A DNA stretch of 64,000 bases from contig JAIXMO010000005.1 of assembly GCA_025677825.1 (NCBI GenBank), positions 806,001 through 870,000 on the forward strand, given 5' to 3'. The notes under the pieces were generated by a model that saw only the letters and a program-made list of their open reading frames with translations, was not told where the DNA came from and ran no database searches. This document shows positions 22,987 through 34,113 of this stretch, piece after piece. The translations under genes and the position numbers were made by a program. The stretch is from Helicostylum pulchrum (taxonomy: Eukaryota > Mucoromycota > Mucoromycetes > Mucorales > Mucoraceae). The first letter of the stretch is position 1; each line of letters starts with the position of its first letter.

Positions 22987-25594
22987 ATGACAATAATGCC
23001 TGGTACTTTCGAAGGCCAAAAGCATATATCAGTATTTGAAACAACACTATCCATACAACAAAATACTTTATCTGTAAGTTTATACGAGATTACGCTTTAT
23101 AGCTTATTAATCAATCAATCAATCAAAAAAATAGGTTTTTAATATTATTATCCAAACTTCTCACTCGACAGTATCATTAATTCGTTACCCATTTGACTTG
23201 GTTGAATTTCATCAAAAGGTAGTCTAATCATAAGAATAACAATTTTTGGTACTAACTCTATATATAAAGATCCGTTTCCATTACCCAAAATCTAAAGTGT
23301 CGTTTCCAACTCTAACCAACCCTTCAAAAAAAAAGAACCAAGACCAGCAGAATTTGCGGTACCTGAAACGTCGATCATTTCGAGATTTGTTACCTTTTCC
23401 TCGTCGAAAATCAAACGCCGATAAGATCGAAAAGTACCTAGAGCGATGCTTTGTACATCCGATCATTGGTATTTCGACCATTCTTCGAGACTTTACTAGT
23501 GTTCAAAGAGAGGAAGATGCATTATTAACGTCACAGCATACTTCAACTACACTGACGCCAACTATTCGTAGCTCTAAGCGAAAGCCTGATACAATCAAAT
23601 CAGTTTTACTCTCGCCTATAATAAAATCTGACCCCTCGTCTTCTACTTCTCATCCTCCCACTATACCTATAGCTCCTATTTTTCCATCGAATTCAAGCAC
23701 AGAATTTGATAAACTAGAGAAAACAGCTCCCCTTCCAGTTTCAATCAAAGATTTTAATTTATTACAAGTACTTGGTAAGGGATGTATGGGCAAGGTAATA
23801 ATAAATAAATAAATAATTTCCTTTATAACTAATAAACTTTAATAGGTATTGCTAGTAAGGTCAAAACGAAATCAAAAATTATATGCATTAAAATCCATTA
23901 AAAAGAAATGGGTTATTCAGCAAAAAGAGGTAGTCCATACACGAGCCGAAAGAGACATTTTAGTCTTGTTACGAGATCAACCCTTTCTTGTAAACTTACA
24001 TCATGTATTCCAAACCCCTTGCGAGCTATTTCTCTTGCTGGATTATTACTCTGGTGGAGATATCGCTACTCAACTTTCAATCATGTCTAGTTTTAGTGAA
24101 GACCGTACACGATTTTATGCGGCGGAAATCATTTATGGGTTGGGGATCTTACATCAGCACGGTATTGTTTACAGAGACCTAAAACCGGAAAATGTATTGA
24201 TTGGTCAAGATGGCCATATTGTGCTTACTGATTTTGGTCTATCGAAAATATTCACTTTGGATGATACGGATGAAGATAATGTACCTTCCACACAAACCTT
24301 TTGTGGTACAGCTGAATATTTAGCACCCGAAATTTTGTTAGGTGAACATTATACTTTTGTTGTTGATTTTTGGAGTTTAGGTACACTCTTATTTGAAATG
24401 TTGGCAGGAACAGTAAGTTATAAATAACATTTTTTTAAAGGAGGTGACATATATACTTATAAATGATTTTTAGACACCTTTTTGGGCAGATACACATATG
24501 GAAATGTATAGAAGAGTTCTTGAAGATAACCTGGAATTCCCTTCTCGATTTGATCCCGTTACTTGTAGCTTTTTGACAGGAGTAAGTAAATTATCTAGGT
24601 TTATTAAAAAAATAAAAATATTTTTTACTAAGGGTCCTTTTTTTTATTGTAGCTTTTAGAAAAAGAAGCTTGTGAAAGATTAGGTTGGGGAGAAGACGGT
24701 ATTGAAGAAATTAAAGCACATCCTTATTTCAATTCAATTGATTGGGATATGGTTGCTCAACGTAAGTTAAAACCACCTCATATTCCGAGTATCAAGAACG
24801 AAACAGATCTTTCAAACTTTGATGAAATGTTTACTACTATGCCAGCACGTATTAGTCAATCATCTAGTATTGATCCTATAATAGAAGGTGATCCATTTGA
24901 AGATTTCTCTTTTGACCCAGATTTATTTTATCACAACAACAAAATACCTTTCAGTAATTCCACTAACCAAATCCCAGGAGGAAGTAGTAGAATGAGAAAG
25001 AGACACAGTGCCGCATTGTCATTTTCTGCTGCAGGTACATCGTTTGCTTCAGGTTCAGGTCAACTTTTTGAAGATAACCGAGCCATTAAAAAGAGACAAA
25101 CAAATAATCAACATCAGTTATCTCATAATTCTTTAATTGATCTTGTTCAATCACCTACTATTTCAACATTAGGAGATATTATACAAGTAGAGGAAGAAGA
25201 GGAAGAAGAAACTTCGTCCATTTATTCAAGATCATCACTGACATTTTCATTTGGTGCACAAGTCACTACGGCTACTAGAGCGGGTAGTGAATTAAGCATT
25301 GAAGATGAAGTTAATAATGCAACAATGAGCTATTACTTTAATAACAATAATCGATTAACACAAGGACAATGCATCTCACAACAACAATCATCGCCATATG
25401 AAAGACCAAATTGTCCTATACCGGGACAATCTAGAACTAATAATAATCATCATAATACATCTCATTCTAATACATCTACTTTGGCTAATTCCATGTGCTC
25501 ATATTTAACAGTTGAAAATAACGAAGAAATAACTAATGTCGTACAATCTAATTACTTTCCACATCATCAACAACCATCTTCATCATCCGCTTAA
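22987..25594 (+). CDS. PX-domain AGC-family protein kinase (SGK/YPK-like)
   Basis: Six exons: 22987-23073, 23135-23218, 23270-23794, 23846-24412, 24474-24581 and 24653-25594, giving 770 residues. Residues about 12-135 look like a phosphoinositide-binding PX domain, with SLIRYPFDLVEFHQK, then HYPKSKVSFP, then KIEKYLERCFVHP. The kinase domain covers about 220-490: GKGCMGKV loop, YALKSIKK, VYRDLKPEN, DFGLSK, and activation loop TFCGTAEYLAPE with the PDK1-type Thr. The AGC C-tail ends in a hydrophobic motif FEDFSF (539-544). PX plus AGC kinase is the layout of SGK3-type kinases, suggesting recruitment to PI3P membranes and activation by PDK1/TORC2-type kinases. A 220-residue Ser/Asn/Gln-rich tail follows. 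The acceptor at 23134 was chosen because the nearby CGACAG would put a stop in frame. An in-frame ATG at 22996 is an alternative start. Upstream is pyrimidine-rich leader. Confidence 0.88.
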
Positions 25595-25819
25595 TTTCTA
25601 TATCCCCTCTTTTATATATAATCAAATACTAAATTTTTATGTCCTTTTTTCTTTCTTCAACTCAACAACTTATATGATCCAAATACAATGCCTTCCCACT
25701 CTCAAAAAATAAAATTAAATACCCTTTTTACAAATAATTTATTTATTTTTTAATCTTCAATTAGCCTAAGCTAAGATATGCTAAACTATCAACTTATAAA
25801 CTGGAGTAAATTGAGAAAA

Positions 25820-25932
25820 GCATCTCATCATTGGTGAATGAGTATCTCTGCTGATACCCGAGGCTTTTATTATAGGCGCCTCTAACAACATCTTCAACGA
25901 TCTATACATGAAACACTCAGTTTCAAGCTAAT
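25820..25932. repeat. Diverged repeat, copy 1
   Basis: Matches 27095-27190. The first 55 bases agree at 42 positions, and 10 of 13 differences are transitions. Both copies end in CAGTTTCAAG. Probably fragments of the same decayed gene or element. Confidence 0.55.
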
Positions 25933-26223
25933 CATTGTTATCTTCGTTGAGGAGAGAACGCTTCAACTTCTTGCGGCGTGCATGCCCTTCTCTTTTGATG
26001 TATCGGCACATACTAGCCAAACGAAAGTACATTTCTAAAAAAAAAAGTCAGTGCCATAACATGATAAGATTAAGTCGAAGAGTATACCTTAACTCTACCA
26101 AACGGCAAATTGAAGTACGAGACAAGTTGAGATCTAAAGAACTACTTGGTAATTGCAGAGAGCCGAGACGATTGTTCACATACAATCCATTATCCACCAA
26201 AGAAAGTTCCGAAATTTCACCTT

Positions 26224-26678
26224 CAATACCTCCAATTTGAATACTTTGAACCTTTATTTTTGTTTTGCGAGAATAATTTAGAAATGGGGAACGGTAGAAT
26301 TGGTCTGATTAACTTTCTGTTATCATGGAAATATTTTGTGACAGTGGTGTTGCTGGCAACTTCTCCGTTCAATAAATCGATATTGTATATCTTTATGACA
26401 ATCCGGAAGTCGAGTTTGTCCCCTATTTTTTTCCTAGAACTACTTGTCTCTCCCATATTTTTTACTTCGGCAGAGTAGACACTCACTGTTTCACCCCTAT
26501 TTATAAAACAAGATTTAGTCGCGTTTGGTCATAATATATTTGTTAGTAAATACCACTTGACCGCCAACTGGTCATCTCTAAAGACACCTTCGATGATATC
26601 AGCCCATATTTTCACGACATAGTCGCCTTCAGACATATTAGGATTATTGAATTCAAGATAATCCGGATTGTAGTACAT
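26224..26678 (-). pseudogene. Remnant of an unidentified gene (relic B)
   Basis: From the ATG at 26678 the minus strand reads MYYNPDYLEFNN, then MSEGDYVVKIWADIIEGVFR, then a stop. Further on (26486-26224) another frame reads KKIGDKLDFRIVI and NIDLLNGEVAS. The composition looks like real protein, but stops and frame changes separate the parts. The segment D-F-R-I-V-I ... L-N-G-E-V is comparable with parts of relics A and D. No family name can be given with certainty. Confidence 0.35.
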
Positions 26679-27094
26679 TATCTTCAATCTACACAAGTAT
26701 TATCACTTAGTCTAAGTTAAAATATGTTAAACTTGTGGAAAAATACTTTTAGATTTGACACGGAAAAATTAATAAAACAGGAGGAATAAGATTAAAGGTG
26801 TGATAACGTTTATTTCTTATTCTTTGGTGTAAAATCAAATTTCGGTAAAAGGGGATTGCAAACTCTCGTTTGTTATTTATACTAATTTTAATAGTGGCCA
26901 CATTATTGTAATTGATTGTTAAACTTAGACTGGATTTAATGACTTTTATAGACTGAAGATCTTGCTTTACTAGATCCAGTTATTTTACTTATGTTTTATA
27001 ATCGATGGTTCATCGATTATATTAATTATATTTATTTTATGTGGTGACTTCACCACAAAACTGTCAATTTACAAGCGTGAATAGACGTAAAAGG

Positions 27095-27190
27095 GCATCT
27101 CGTCGTTTGTCAAAGAATATTTTTGTTGATATCCAAGACTTTTGTTATAAGCTATCTATACGTCAAACACACAGTTTCAAGTTAGATAAG
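27095..27190. repeat. Diverged repeat, copy 2
   Basis: Partner of 25820-25932. Relative to copy 1, six positions in the best-aligned block read T or A where copy 1 has C or G. Confidence 0.55.
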
Positions 27191-27450
27191 TTGTTATTTT
27201 TGGGTAAATCGAAAGGATATTTTTACTATAGGAACGCGCCAGAATTTTTTTAAAAGGGACTCCTATGGAAGGAAGTAGCTCTAATAAGAACTATATAGGA
27301 GTGGGTATTAACATAACAAAATCAAAAAATACAGAAGGAAAGAGCTGTAAAAAAAAGGGAATTTAATATTGATAAAATAGGGGGGCGCGTTTATTTGCTC
27401 ATGTGATGTATTTAATCATAATGATGTATTTTACAGTCATTTTGTTTTTT

Positions 27451-27482
27451 TCTGAACGTGTAAATAGAACGTGCATCAAGGG
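27451..27482 (+). repeat. Dispersed motif copy (TGAACGTGTAAATAG type)
   Basis: Reads CTGAACGTGTAAATAGAACG followed by TGCATCAAGGG. It is preceded at 27371-27405 by a GATAAAATAG...GCTCATGTGA block that also occurs at 37044-37075. Related copies lie at 32421, 39373, 48903 and 59241 (reverse). Confidence 0.5.
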
Positions 27483-27805
27483 AAAAAAAAAGACATCAAA
27501 TTTGGCAGCTGATTAAAGTTAATATTTTGAAGTGGGTTCAAGTAAGCTACAAGGAACCCCCAAAAAGATATTCCCTTTATTACCCAATTTTACGTAACTT
27601 TTCCTCCTTTGTGATAAAATTACACTCACAAAGAAAATAGCACAAGAAATGAGTCTCTTTTTCCCCTAAATCTTGTAATAGAAAATTAAGACGGTGTTAC
27701 ACATGCTCCTTATATATTGAATGTACGCAAATTCTCTTTTTCCTTTCCTTTCCCAAACTTTTTTCGTTCACCCTTTTTCCCTTTTCTTTTTTTTCTTGCT
27801 TTCAA

Positions 27806-28926
27806 ATGGCTTTCAAGGTACTAAAATAAAAATTGAATTATGTGACACAAAGATATTAATTCTTCATATGTAGTTTGAGTTGGAACAATGGCAAGCAGCA
27901 TGTGTAGCCTTTGATAATAAAGACTTTGATATGTCAGTTAAAACATTCATTGTAAGTGTATATGTATATAATAAACAGCTATAGAAAAGAAAAAGAAAAA
28001 AAGGGAGGGGGGGGCAGTTTATTCTGAGTTGAAATATTATTTTTTTGTATTCAAATAATTTTTTTTATTTATTAAACGTTTATTGATAATAGGGTATAGC
28101 AGATAACGCAAAAATGCATTTCAATATTGGCTTAATCTTTGCCACAGTAGAAGATCATGATCATGCGGTAATACATCTTACAATGTAACACATTTTTGTA
28201 CTGTTTATTTTATCGAAACTTATTAAATAATCAAGAATTTTTTTTTTTTCTTATTTTGTAGCTGGGAGCATATTCTAAAGCTATTTCATTGGATCCTTAT
28301 TTCGCGGTTGCTTATTTTCAAAGAGGTGTTTCTCAGTTTATAAAAAGCAATATGATAGCAGCAAAAGAAGATTTCGATCAAGCTTACCAGGTAAAATCAT
28401 TTATAAAAGAAGAAAAAAAAATTTCGTTTAATTTATATAATGAACTAATACTAATTTAGTCAATTCTATATTAGAAATTGCGTGGAAATCAAATAATTAA
28501 TTATCAGCAATTAGGTCTAAGTTTTAGACTTTATTCTTGTGAAGTTTTATTCAATCGAGGCATTTGTGAATTATACTTGGGTAAAATGGATGCTGGTTTA
28601 ACTGATTTATATCATGCTCAAAAGGCAAGAATGACTGAAGAACACGATGTCATCAACTTGGCTGTGAAAGATAGAGGAAAGGGCTATTCTGTCTTTTCCA
28701 TTCCTCCCATGGTACTCTTTAGACCACCCGAAAATCGATTAAAACAATTACAAGGAATGGATATGTTTGCAGTAGTTGATCAATTACCAGTGAAAAAACC
28801 TATAAATCAAATCAAGAGAAATAATTCAATTTTATTAAGCGACAAGATCATCATTAAAAAGCAATCCATGAGTTCTCCACTTCGATCTTCCTCTCCAAGA
28901 CAGCCGCAACCACAACCACCACAACC

Positions 28927-28962
<36 letters not shown>

Positions 28963-29698
28963 TTCGATAAATACAAACTCTATGGTATCAGAACGAAAGA
29001 GAAAAGACTCTAATCTGGGCATGTATCAATCGGATGATTCTGCTTCAACAGCATCATTTAGTTCGTCCAATTATAGATACCGTCAACAAGACGGTCGCAG
29101 AGTCGATAGTGGATTTGAATCTACACTAGAAGACAGGTACTCTTCTTCATCTTCTATTGGGTTATCCAGTAATGGAAGAAATTCCGGTAAGAGCTTTAAA
29201 ACCAACACGCTTTATTCGCCGCCACCTGTACCACCTATACCTAAACAACACAACGAAGAAGAGTTTTATGGAGATTTTGATCAAGAGTTGGATGAAGTGT
29301 ATGGGTCGCTACATGATTTAACTGTGCAGGATAAAGAAAGAGATTTTATCAGACACCGTTTAGCTACGGGAAGTTCAAAAGACGATTTACGCATGCAACC
29401 TTCTTCTTCCACTTCCACGGTTGGATCAAATAATAGCGCCCATAACGGAAAAATTAAACTTAAAATTCATTATGTTGATACCAGGATTCTTATGGTGCCA
29501 AACGCTATTTCGTTTGACGAGCTGAAGTTTAGAGTAAGAGAAAAGTTGGGTGCTCCTCCTTCTATTCGCTTGCAGTATAAGGATGAAGATAATGAAATGG
29601 TGTTGATGATTGATGACGATGATTTATTTATGGCAAGACAAGTGAATAGATCAAATACTGATGTAGAGAAAATGGAAATATGGTGTGTTGATTCATAA
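27806..29698 (+). CDS. NOXR: NADPH-oxidase regulator, p67phox/NoxR-like
   Basis: Five exons: 27806-27817 (12 bases), 27874-27951, 28093-28167, 28262-28390 and 28475-29698, giving 505 residues. Residues 1-175 are TPR repeats in the p67phox order: ELEQWQAACVAFDNKDF, MHFNIGLIFA, DPYFAVAYFQRGVSQF and KLRGNQIINYQQLGLSFRLY. These bind active Rac in p67phox and NoxR. A segment reading VFSIPPMVLFRPPENRLKQL corresponds to the activation-domain region that contacts the oxidase. A Gln/Pro-rich low-complexity stretch (13 Q in a row) and a Ser-rich linker follow. Residues about 420-505 form a PB1 domain with the acidic YKDEDNEMVLMIDDDDL loop, which would pair with a basic PB1 partner. No SH3 domain is seen, as in fungal NoxR. 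It would act at hyphal tips in the cytosol and at the plasma membrane. Confidence 0.85.
28917..28960 (+). repeat. CAA/CCA trinucleotide tract (polyQ/P)
   Basis: A CCACAA-rich stretch running into (CAA)n encodes alternating Pro/Gln and then 13 Gln in the NoxR-like linker. It is likely length-variable between strains. Confidence 0.75.
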
Positions 29699-30020
29699 CC
29701 CCCCTTCTTGTTGTTGTATATTCACAGCATTTTTTATATTGCTTTTTTTTCTTTCTTTCTTTTTTTTCTTTCTTTATGTATACTACTTTATTTATTTCAT
29801 TATAAACAGACTTTTTTTTTATTCTCGGTAAATATTTTTTAAGTATGATGATTTATGACTTTTTTTATAGTGTGTACAAAAAAAAAAAAAGCTTATTACT
29901 CTGCATATTATAGCTTTGAAACAAAACACGTGTATATAAGTATAAAGGAAAAACCATTCTCTTAAAGGTTTTTTTTTTTTTTACATATAAAATAAATAAT
30001 GAAGTACCAATATCTTGGCT

Positions 30021-30068
30021 TTTTTGTTCTTTTGTTCTTTTGTTCTTTTGTTTTGTTCTTTTGTTCTT
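30021..30068 (+). repeat. TTTTGTTC microsatellite
   Basis: About six near-perfect copies of an 8-base unit, one shortened to TTTTG. Confidence 0.8.
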
Positions 30069-30440
30069 TATTAACTAGCATATGCTTGCATGTTTTTTTC
30101 TGCTAACGTGCATTTAGGTATAGAATACAATTAAACTCTGCTACTGCGTTTTGATCTTTTTTTACCACCCCCACATCCTGGGGAAACGAAAAATGACGGC
30201 TAATAATGGAGAAGGACAGTACAATGAGTCAACTATATGTAATGGCTACATCACCGAATACAAAACTCGTTGGCGCCGGGTTCTATCGAATTGACAAAGT
30301 ATCTGTAAAAACCAGGTCTGATTGAAACGTAGATCATAGTCAGTAAATAAAAATAAAAAAGACTTTTTTTTTTTTCAATCGAAAGGTTTTTTTTTATTGT
30401 TGCAAAAAATAAATAATATATTTATATATTTATACTACTA

Positions 30441-32105
30441 TTAAAGATAATAAAGGTTTTCTGAATCAAAGATTCGACGCATTTCAAGGTTGCTTTCGAT
30501 TTTTTTGTTTGTAGCGCTAAGCTGACTGCTGACTGTTTGAGCAAGCACAGACAATTTATCCTTTTTGTTTAAAAAAGTTAGTATGTTGCAGATGCTTTTA
30601 TTTTCAGTACATGTCTGTATATACTCAATCAAATCGTTTACTAGCTCTACGATATGAGCGATTGACTCTTGGTTATGTTCGTTGTCAAGCTTGCTCTTCA
30701 AAGTTATTATCATATTGATAATGATAATCGAGTTATGATACAAAACGCACTTGTAGCAAATCGTAAAAAAAACTCTGACAACAGACGGCTCTGGTTGCTA
30801 ATATACATACCGAAGTTTCTGGTAGGGTATTTTGATAAGTCCCTGGCTGTAATACCCGATATTCTATAATATGTGTTCTGTAATTGAGGTATGCAGAAGA
30901 ATGCTGTAACAGCATGGTAAGTTGACGCACGTCTTCGATCTTGGGTATTTTGGGGCTAACGTTTGAGACGTCGGCAAAATTTCGCCATGAATTTTTGTAC
31001 ATTATTCTCTTGAAAAAAAATAATGTACATTCATCCATATTTTCATTAACCAGAAACTTACTACAACCTGGCCCAATTGAAGTGTTGTTTGAAAGACACG
31101 GATATAAGAATATGCTTCCCGTTATCAGAAAATTAAATTGTGTCGTTCCAATTTGAAGTTTATTGATGATGGCTCGTCCATCAGATTGTTAATTAATCTT
31201 GATTGTAATACCTTCGTATCTCCTGGAGTTAGCTTCAAACGTGTACGGAAAGGTGCTACAATTTGACTCCAAATGCTCATCAATGTTAGCATCCCGAGCA
31301 TATATCTCACAAGAGGTTATCATCAGAGCAATTTTTTTCGATTGAGTAACACCTCCAACAAACAAAGCTTGGAACCAACGGAAGTAGATGTTTTCGAAGA
31401 GTCAAGGAGCTTCTTCCAGCTCCAAAAGACCAAAAGCAATCTTCCTACTCAATTCACGATGGGATATCGTGTCTAACCAAGGCTTCTTCGTTGCAGCTTT
31501 GATTTGGATACCAACGAAATCAATAACCATGCTGATAATAACCAGATTGTCGTTGCACTTGAAATCTTCAGAATGATTCCAACCTTGATTTGATAATTTC
31601 TGGTCGGCAGATCCATCCCAGAGTATAGTTATAGTTTTTTTTAAGTAAGTGATCCTTGTTTAGCTCTAAAAATGGAACAATTACACTAAGTACTTTAGAA
31701 TAACTACCATTTGGACTTGACCGTAAAAAGCTTGATAAGTTACTGCTGGTATTATTAGATTATGTAGTAGTAAGTGTATCATGAGAAGAGTCGCCCCCGC
31801 TAAAAACAAGCTGTGCTTCGAAATTCGAGTTGGGAGCAATAAAGTCATCGAGACCGGTTCTTGACTGACCGTTGATAAAAAAGGGCAAATACATAGTATT
31901 GCTAGTTGGTTTTTTTATCAGAAGTTTGGCTGGTAAAAAATCGTGGTACCTTGCCAGACCTGCACACTTCTGCTTCTTATTATCACCCTCTTGCAAAACG
32001 CTTGAGCAGCCTTTGTCAAACGAAAAATCTTCAAAACAGCGGCTTATCTTTGGGCGACCGAGGCCTTGCCACTGCAGGATGTTGACGGGCCACACGGTTA
32101 TCTAA
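30441..32105 (-). pseudogene. Remnant of an unidentified multi-exon gene (relic C)
   Basis: Several minus-strand blocks read as protein in different frames: 32095-31760 (LPAKLLIKKP, YLPFFINGQSRTGLDDF), 31616-31403 (WDGSADQKL, then VIDFVGIQIKAATKKPWLD, then a stop), 31310-31125 (RTRLKLTPGDTKVL) and 31038-30441. A TAA and a frame change separate the first two blocks, and no splice arrangement joins them cleanly. It is therefore read as a decayed gene of about 1.7 kb. The protein family is not identified. Clustered protein-like blocks on one strand argue against chance ORFs. Confidence 0.4.
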
Positions 32106-32420
32106 GCTTTTTTTATCTTCGAATATTACTATGGCACAAAGGACAAAAGAATTCACCATTTTCGCTCACTTCCGCAGTAAGTGAAGCTTTTATTTTGTAC
32201 GTCAGCTTTGCCGTCAGATAATACTTTTTTTTATGAATGTTACATTATCTCTGTAGTTTTTTTCAGTGGAGGAATTTTTCTTTGGTGCGAATCTATTTTT
32301 CCATGCGGAATCTATTTAATCATTTTTAAATACAAGCGCATGTATAAAATTTGCTATTACAACTTATTTAACAAACCAAAAATGTTTCATGTTGCCATAC
32401 TTTCTTCTTTTTTTTTTTTG

Positions 32421-32462
32421 CCTGAACGCGTATGTAAATAGAATGTGCACCGAGAATTCCCC
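32421..32462 (+). repeat. Dispersed motif copy
   Basis: Reads CCTGAACGCG, TATGTAAATAGAATG, TGCACCGAGAATTCCCC. It matches the copies at 27451 and 39373. Confidence 0.5.
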
Positions 32463-33531
32463 ATTTGTTTTACAGGCGAACAACGCTTGAAATAAACTGA
32501 GGAGTCAGAGTATATCGATTTTACAGACTGTAGTTAGCATGTCAGTTTCTTAATGTCAAACTTAAACTATATCTCAATTTCACTTCCCCCTTTTGTTTGA
32601 AATGGTACTTTTTAATTGTTGTACAAACTCTTGTTATGCAGAAGAATTGTTTCCGGAAACGATAACTAAAATCGGGTCTGTTTTCTTTTTCATAACGTAT
32701 CACACTTTTTTTAAAAATCAAAATCGTCACGTAAATACTATAAAAATAGCATTGGGGTATTTGTTTTGTTTTATAAAAAAAAAAAAGTGCTTGGCATTTA
32801 TTATACGCCGCTAAAAAAAAGTCATTTGTCGCCTACAAAAAGTCTTGTTTTTCAAACTAAAAATGAGGATTATGTTTCAACAATGAAACAAAAGGATTAG
32901 AGTAGGGACTGAGCTCGCTTACTTTTTTACATAGTGCATAGGACGGCTTTATACTAGGCATTAGTTACATATAAGTGCTATAACAAAATTATAGTTTCCT
33001 TTTAATGATCATAAGAAAAACAATTATCTAAGCATTAAAAAAAAATTTCCTCTTAAAATAAAATAAAGTTTAAACCTGATTATGGGAAGACGCAGGGCTT
33101 GTTTGCCCTTCGGGAGAGAGAGAGGGTTTTAATTCTAAGTATCTAGAAAAAGACTTCCCTAATCGGAAGGGTGTTTTTTTTTAATTGTTGCAAATGGCTG
33201 CGCAAAAAAATAATAATCCATATTTGTATAAATTCTCTATTCTTATACGCTTTGCTCTTTTTTAAAAATGACGGACTATTATTTTCTCTCGAAGCCACAT
33301 TCGTAATCTGATTGCTTACTTTTTTTTTTTTGAGGTGATACTTTGTGTAATTTAACTTAAAAGGAACATTATTATTTTTAATGACGGTGTCCATGATACA
33401 TTTTTTTTTTTGTTGAAAAAAAATAATCTCAAAATAGATATTATTGTGTAAAATAGTCCATAATAGCTGAAAAGAAACTAATTTTAACTTTTTTGACACA
33501 ACTGGGAAAAGAACTGGGTAGAAAAAAAAAT

Positions 33532-33540
33532 TATATAAAA
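33532..33540 (+). promoter_or_regulatory. TATA box of secreted-protein gene 1
   Basis: TATATAAAA about 80 bases upstream of the ATG. It is followed by a leader with two CTTTCAACA copies, a typical highly expressed fungal core promoter. Confidence 0.55.
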
Positions 33541-33612
33541 AGAGGATAATTTTTCTATCAAAAAAAATATTATCTTTCAACAATCATCTTTCAACACATC
33601 CAGCTCTACAAA

Positions 33613-34113
33613 ATGAAATCTGCTATTATTCTCGCTATCTTCTCTTTATTCTTTTACATTTGCTCTGCTGCTCCTACTTCTAAGCGTGCTGGGTATTCCA
33701 TTCAAGTTAAATCCGAAACTTCATTCTGTTCTTTTATGCCTCCTCATCCCGGAAACGATGTTGGAGCTACTGAAAATGACGGTATTCCTTTCTGCACCAG
33801 TGCTGGTCTCGGAGGTCAAGTCTTTCCCTCTGGCTTTATCAAGTCTGCTCACTATTTCAGCACATCTGCTTACTCTCAAGTCACTGGTACAATTGATCGT
33901 TCCAAGTACAGTCTCAAAGCCAACGATGGTGGTGGACAATACGATAACAAGGATATCAGTGGTGTCACTTGTAATGGCTACAAGTACTTTGTTAACTTAA
34001 TTGAGCCTGATGCCAACGTCTTCTGTATCCGTTGTTGTAAGAACCAATCTGACTGTAAGCTTGGTATCTCTACCTACGGTTGTAATAGAATTGTTCCTGG
34101 TAACTACAACTAA
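33613..34113 (+). CDS. Small secreted 8-cysteine protein, paralog 1
   Basis: Single exon, 166 residues. Residues 1-19 form a signal peptide. A TSKR just after it could be a Kex2-type processing site, giving a mature chain starting near AGYSIQVK. The mature part has eight cysteines: FC, FC, TC, FC, RCC, DC and GC. Conserved runs include FCSFMPP, GGQVFPSGFIKSAHY, GGGQYDN, YKYFVNLIEPD and RIVPG. This matches a widespread family of small secreted fungal proteins of unknown role, found in saprotrophs and plant-associated fungi. No catalytic motif is evident. About 70% of mature residues are identical to the paralog at 37905, and all cysteines are shared. It is probably extracellular and disulfide-bonded. 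The ATG fits the TATA box and leader upstream. Confidence 0.85.
   Translation: MKSAIILAIFSLFFYICSAAPTSKRAGYSIQVKSETSFCSFMPPHPGNDVGATENDGIPFCTSAGLGGQVFPSGFIKSAHYFSTSAYSQVTGTIDRSKYSLKANDGGGQYDNKDISGVTCNGYKYFVNLIEPDANVFCIRCCKNQSDCKLGISTYGCNRIVPGNYN

Larger units (their letters stand above)
25595..27805. other. Intergenic region with decayed sequence and repeats
   Basis: 2.2 kb between the PX kinase and the NoxR-like gene. It contains relic B (minus strand), a diverged repeat pair (25820-25932 and 27095-27190) and a copy of the dispersed motif at 27451-27482. The last 100 bases are a pyrimidine-rich leader for the next gene. Confidence 0.5.
29699..33612. other. Long intergenic region with a gene remnant and repeats
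   Basis: 3.9 kb between the NoxR-like gene and the first secreted-protein gene. It holds poly-T/A sequence, a TTTTGTTC microsatellite (30021-30068), relic C on the minus strand (30441-32105), a dispersed-motif copy (32421-32462) and a small hairpin followed by a T run (33154-33182). The last 80 bases are the promoter and leader of the secreted-protein gene. Confidence 0.5.

Noticed and set aside
23172..23218. CGACAG acceptor at 23171 for PX kinase intron 1
   Set aside because: It puts TAA in frame within three codons. The upstream acceptor at 23134 keeps the PX reading frame open.
33154..33182. Hairpin plus T run resembling a rho-independent or Pol III terminator
   Set aside because: The stem is only five base pairs and no RNA gene with A/B boxes is visible upstream. 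T runs are common throughout this genome.
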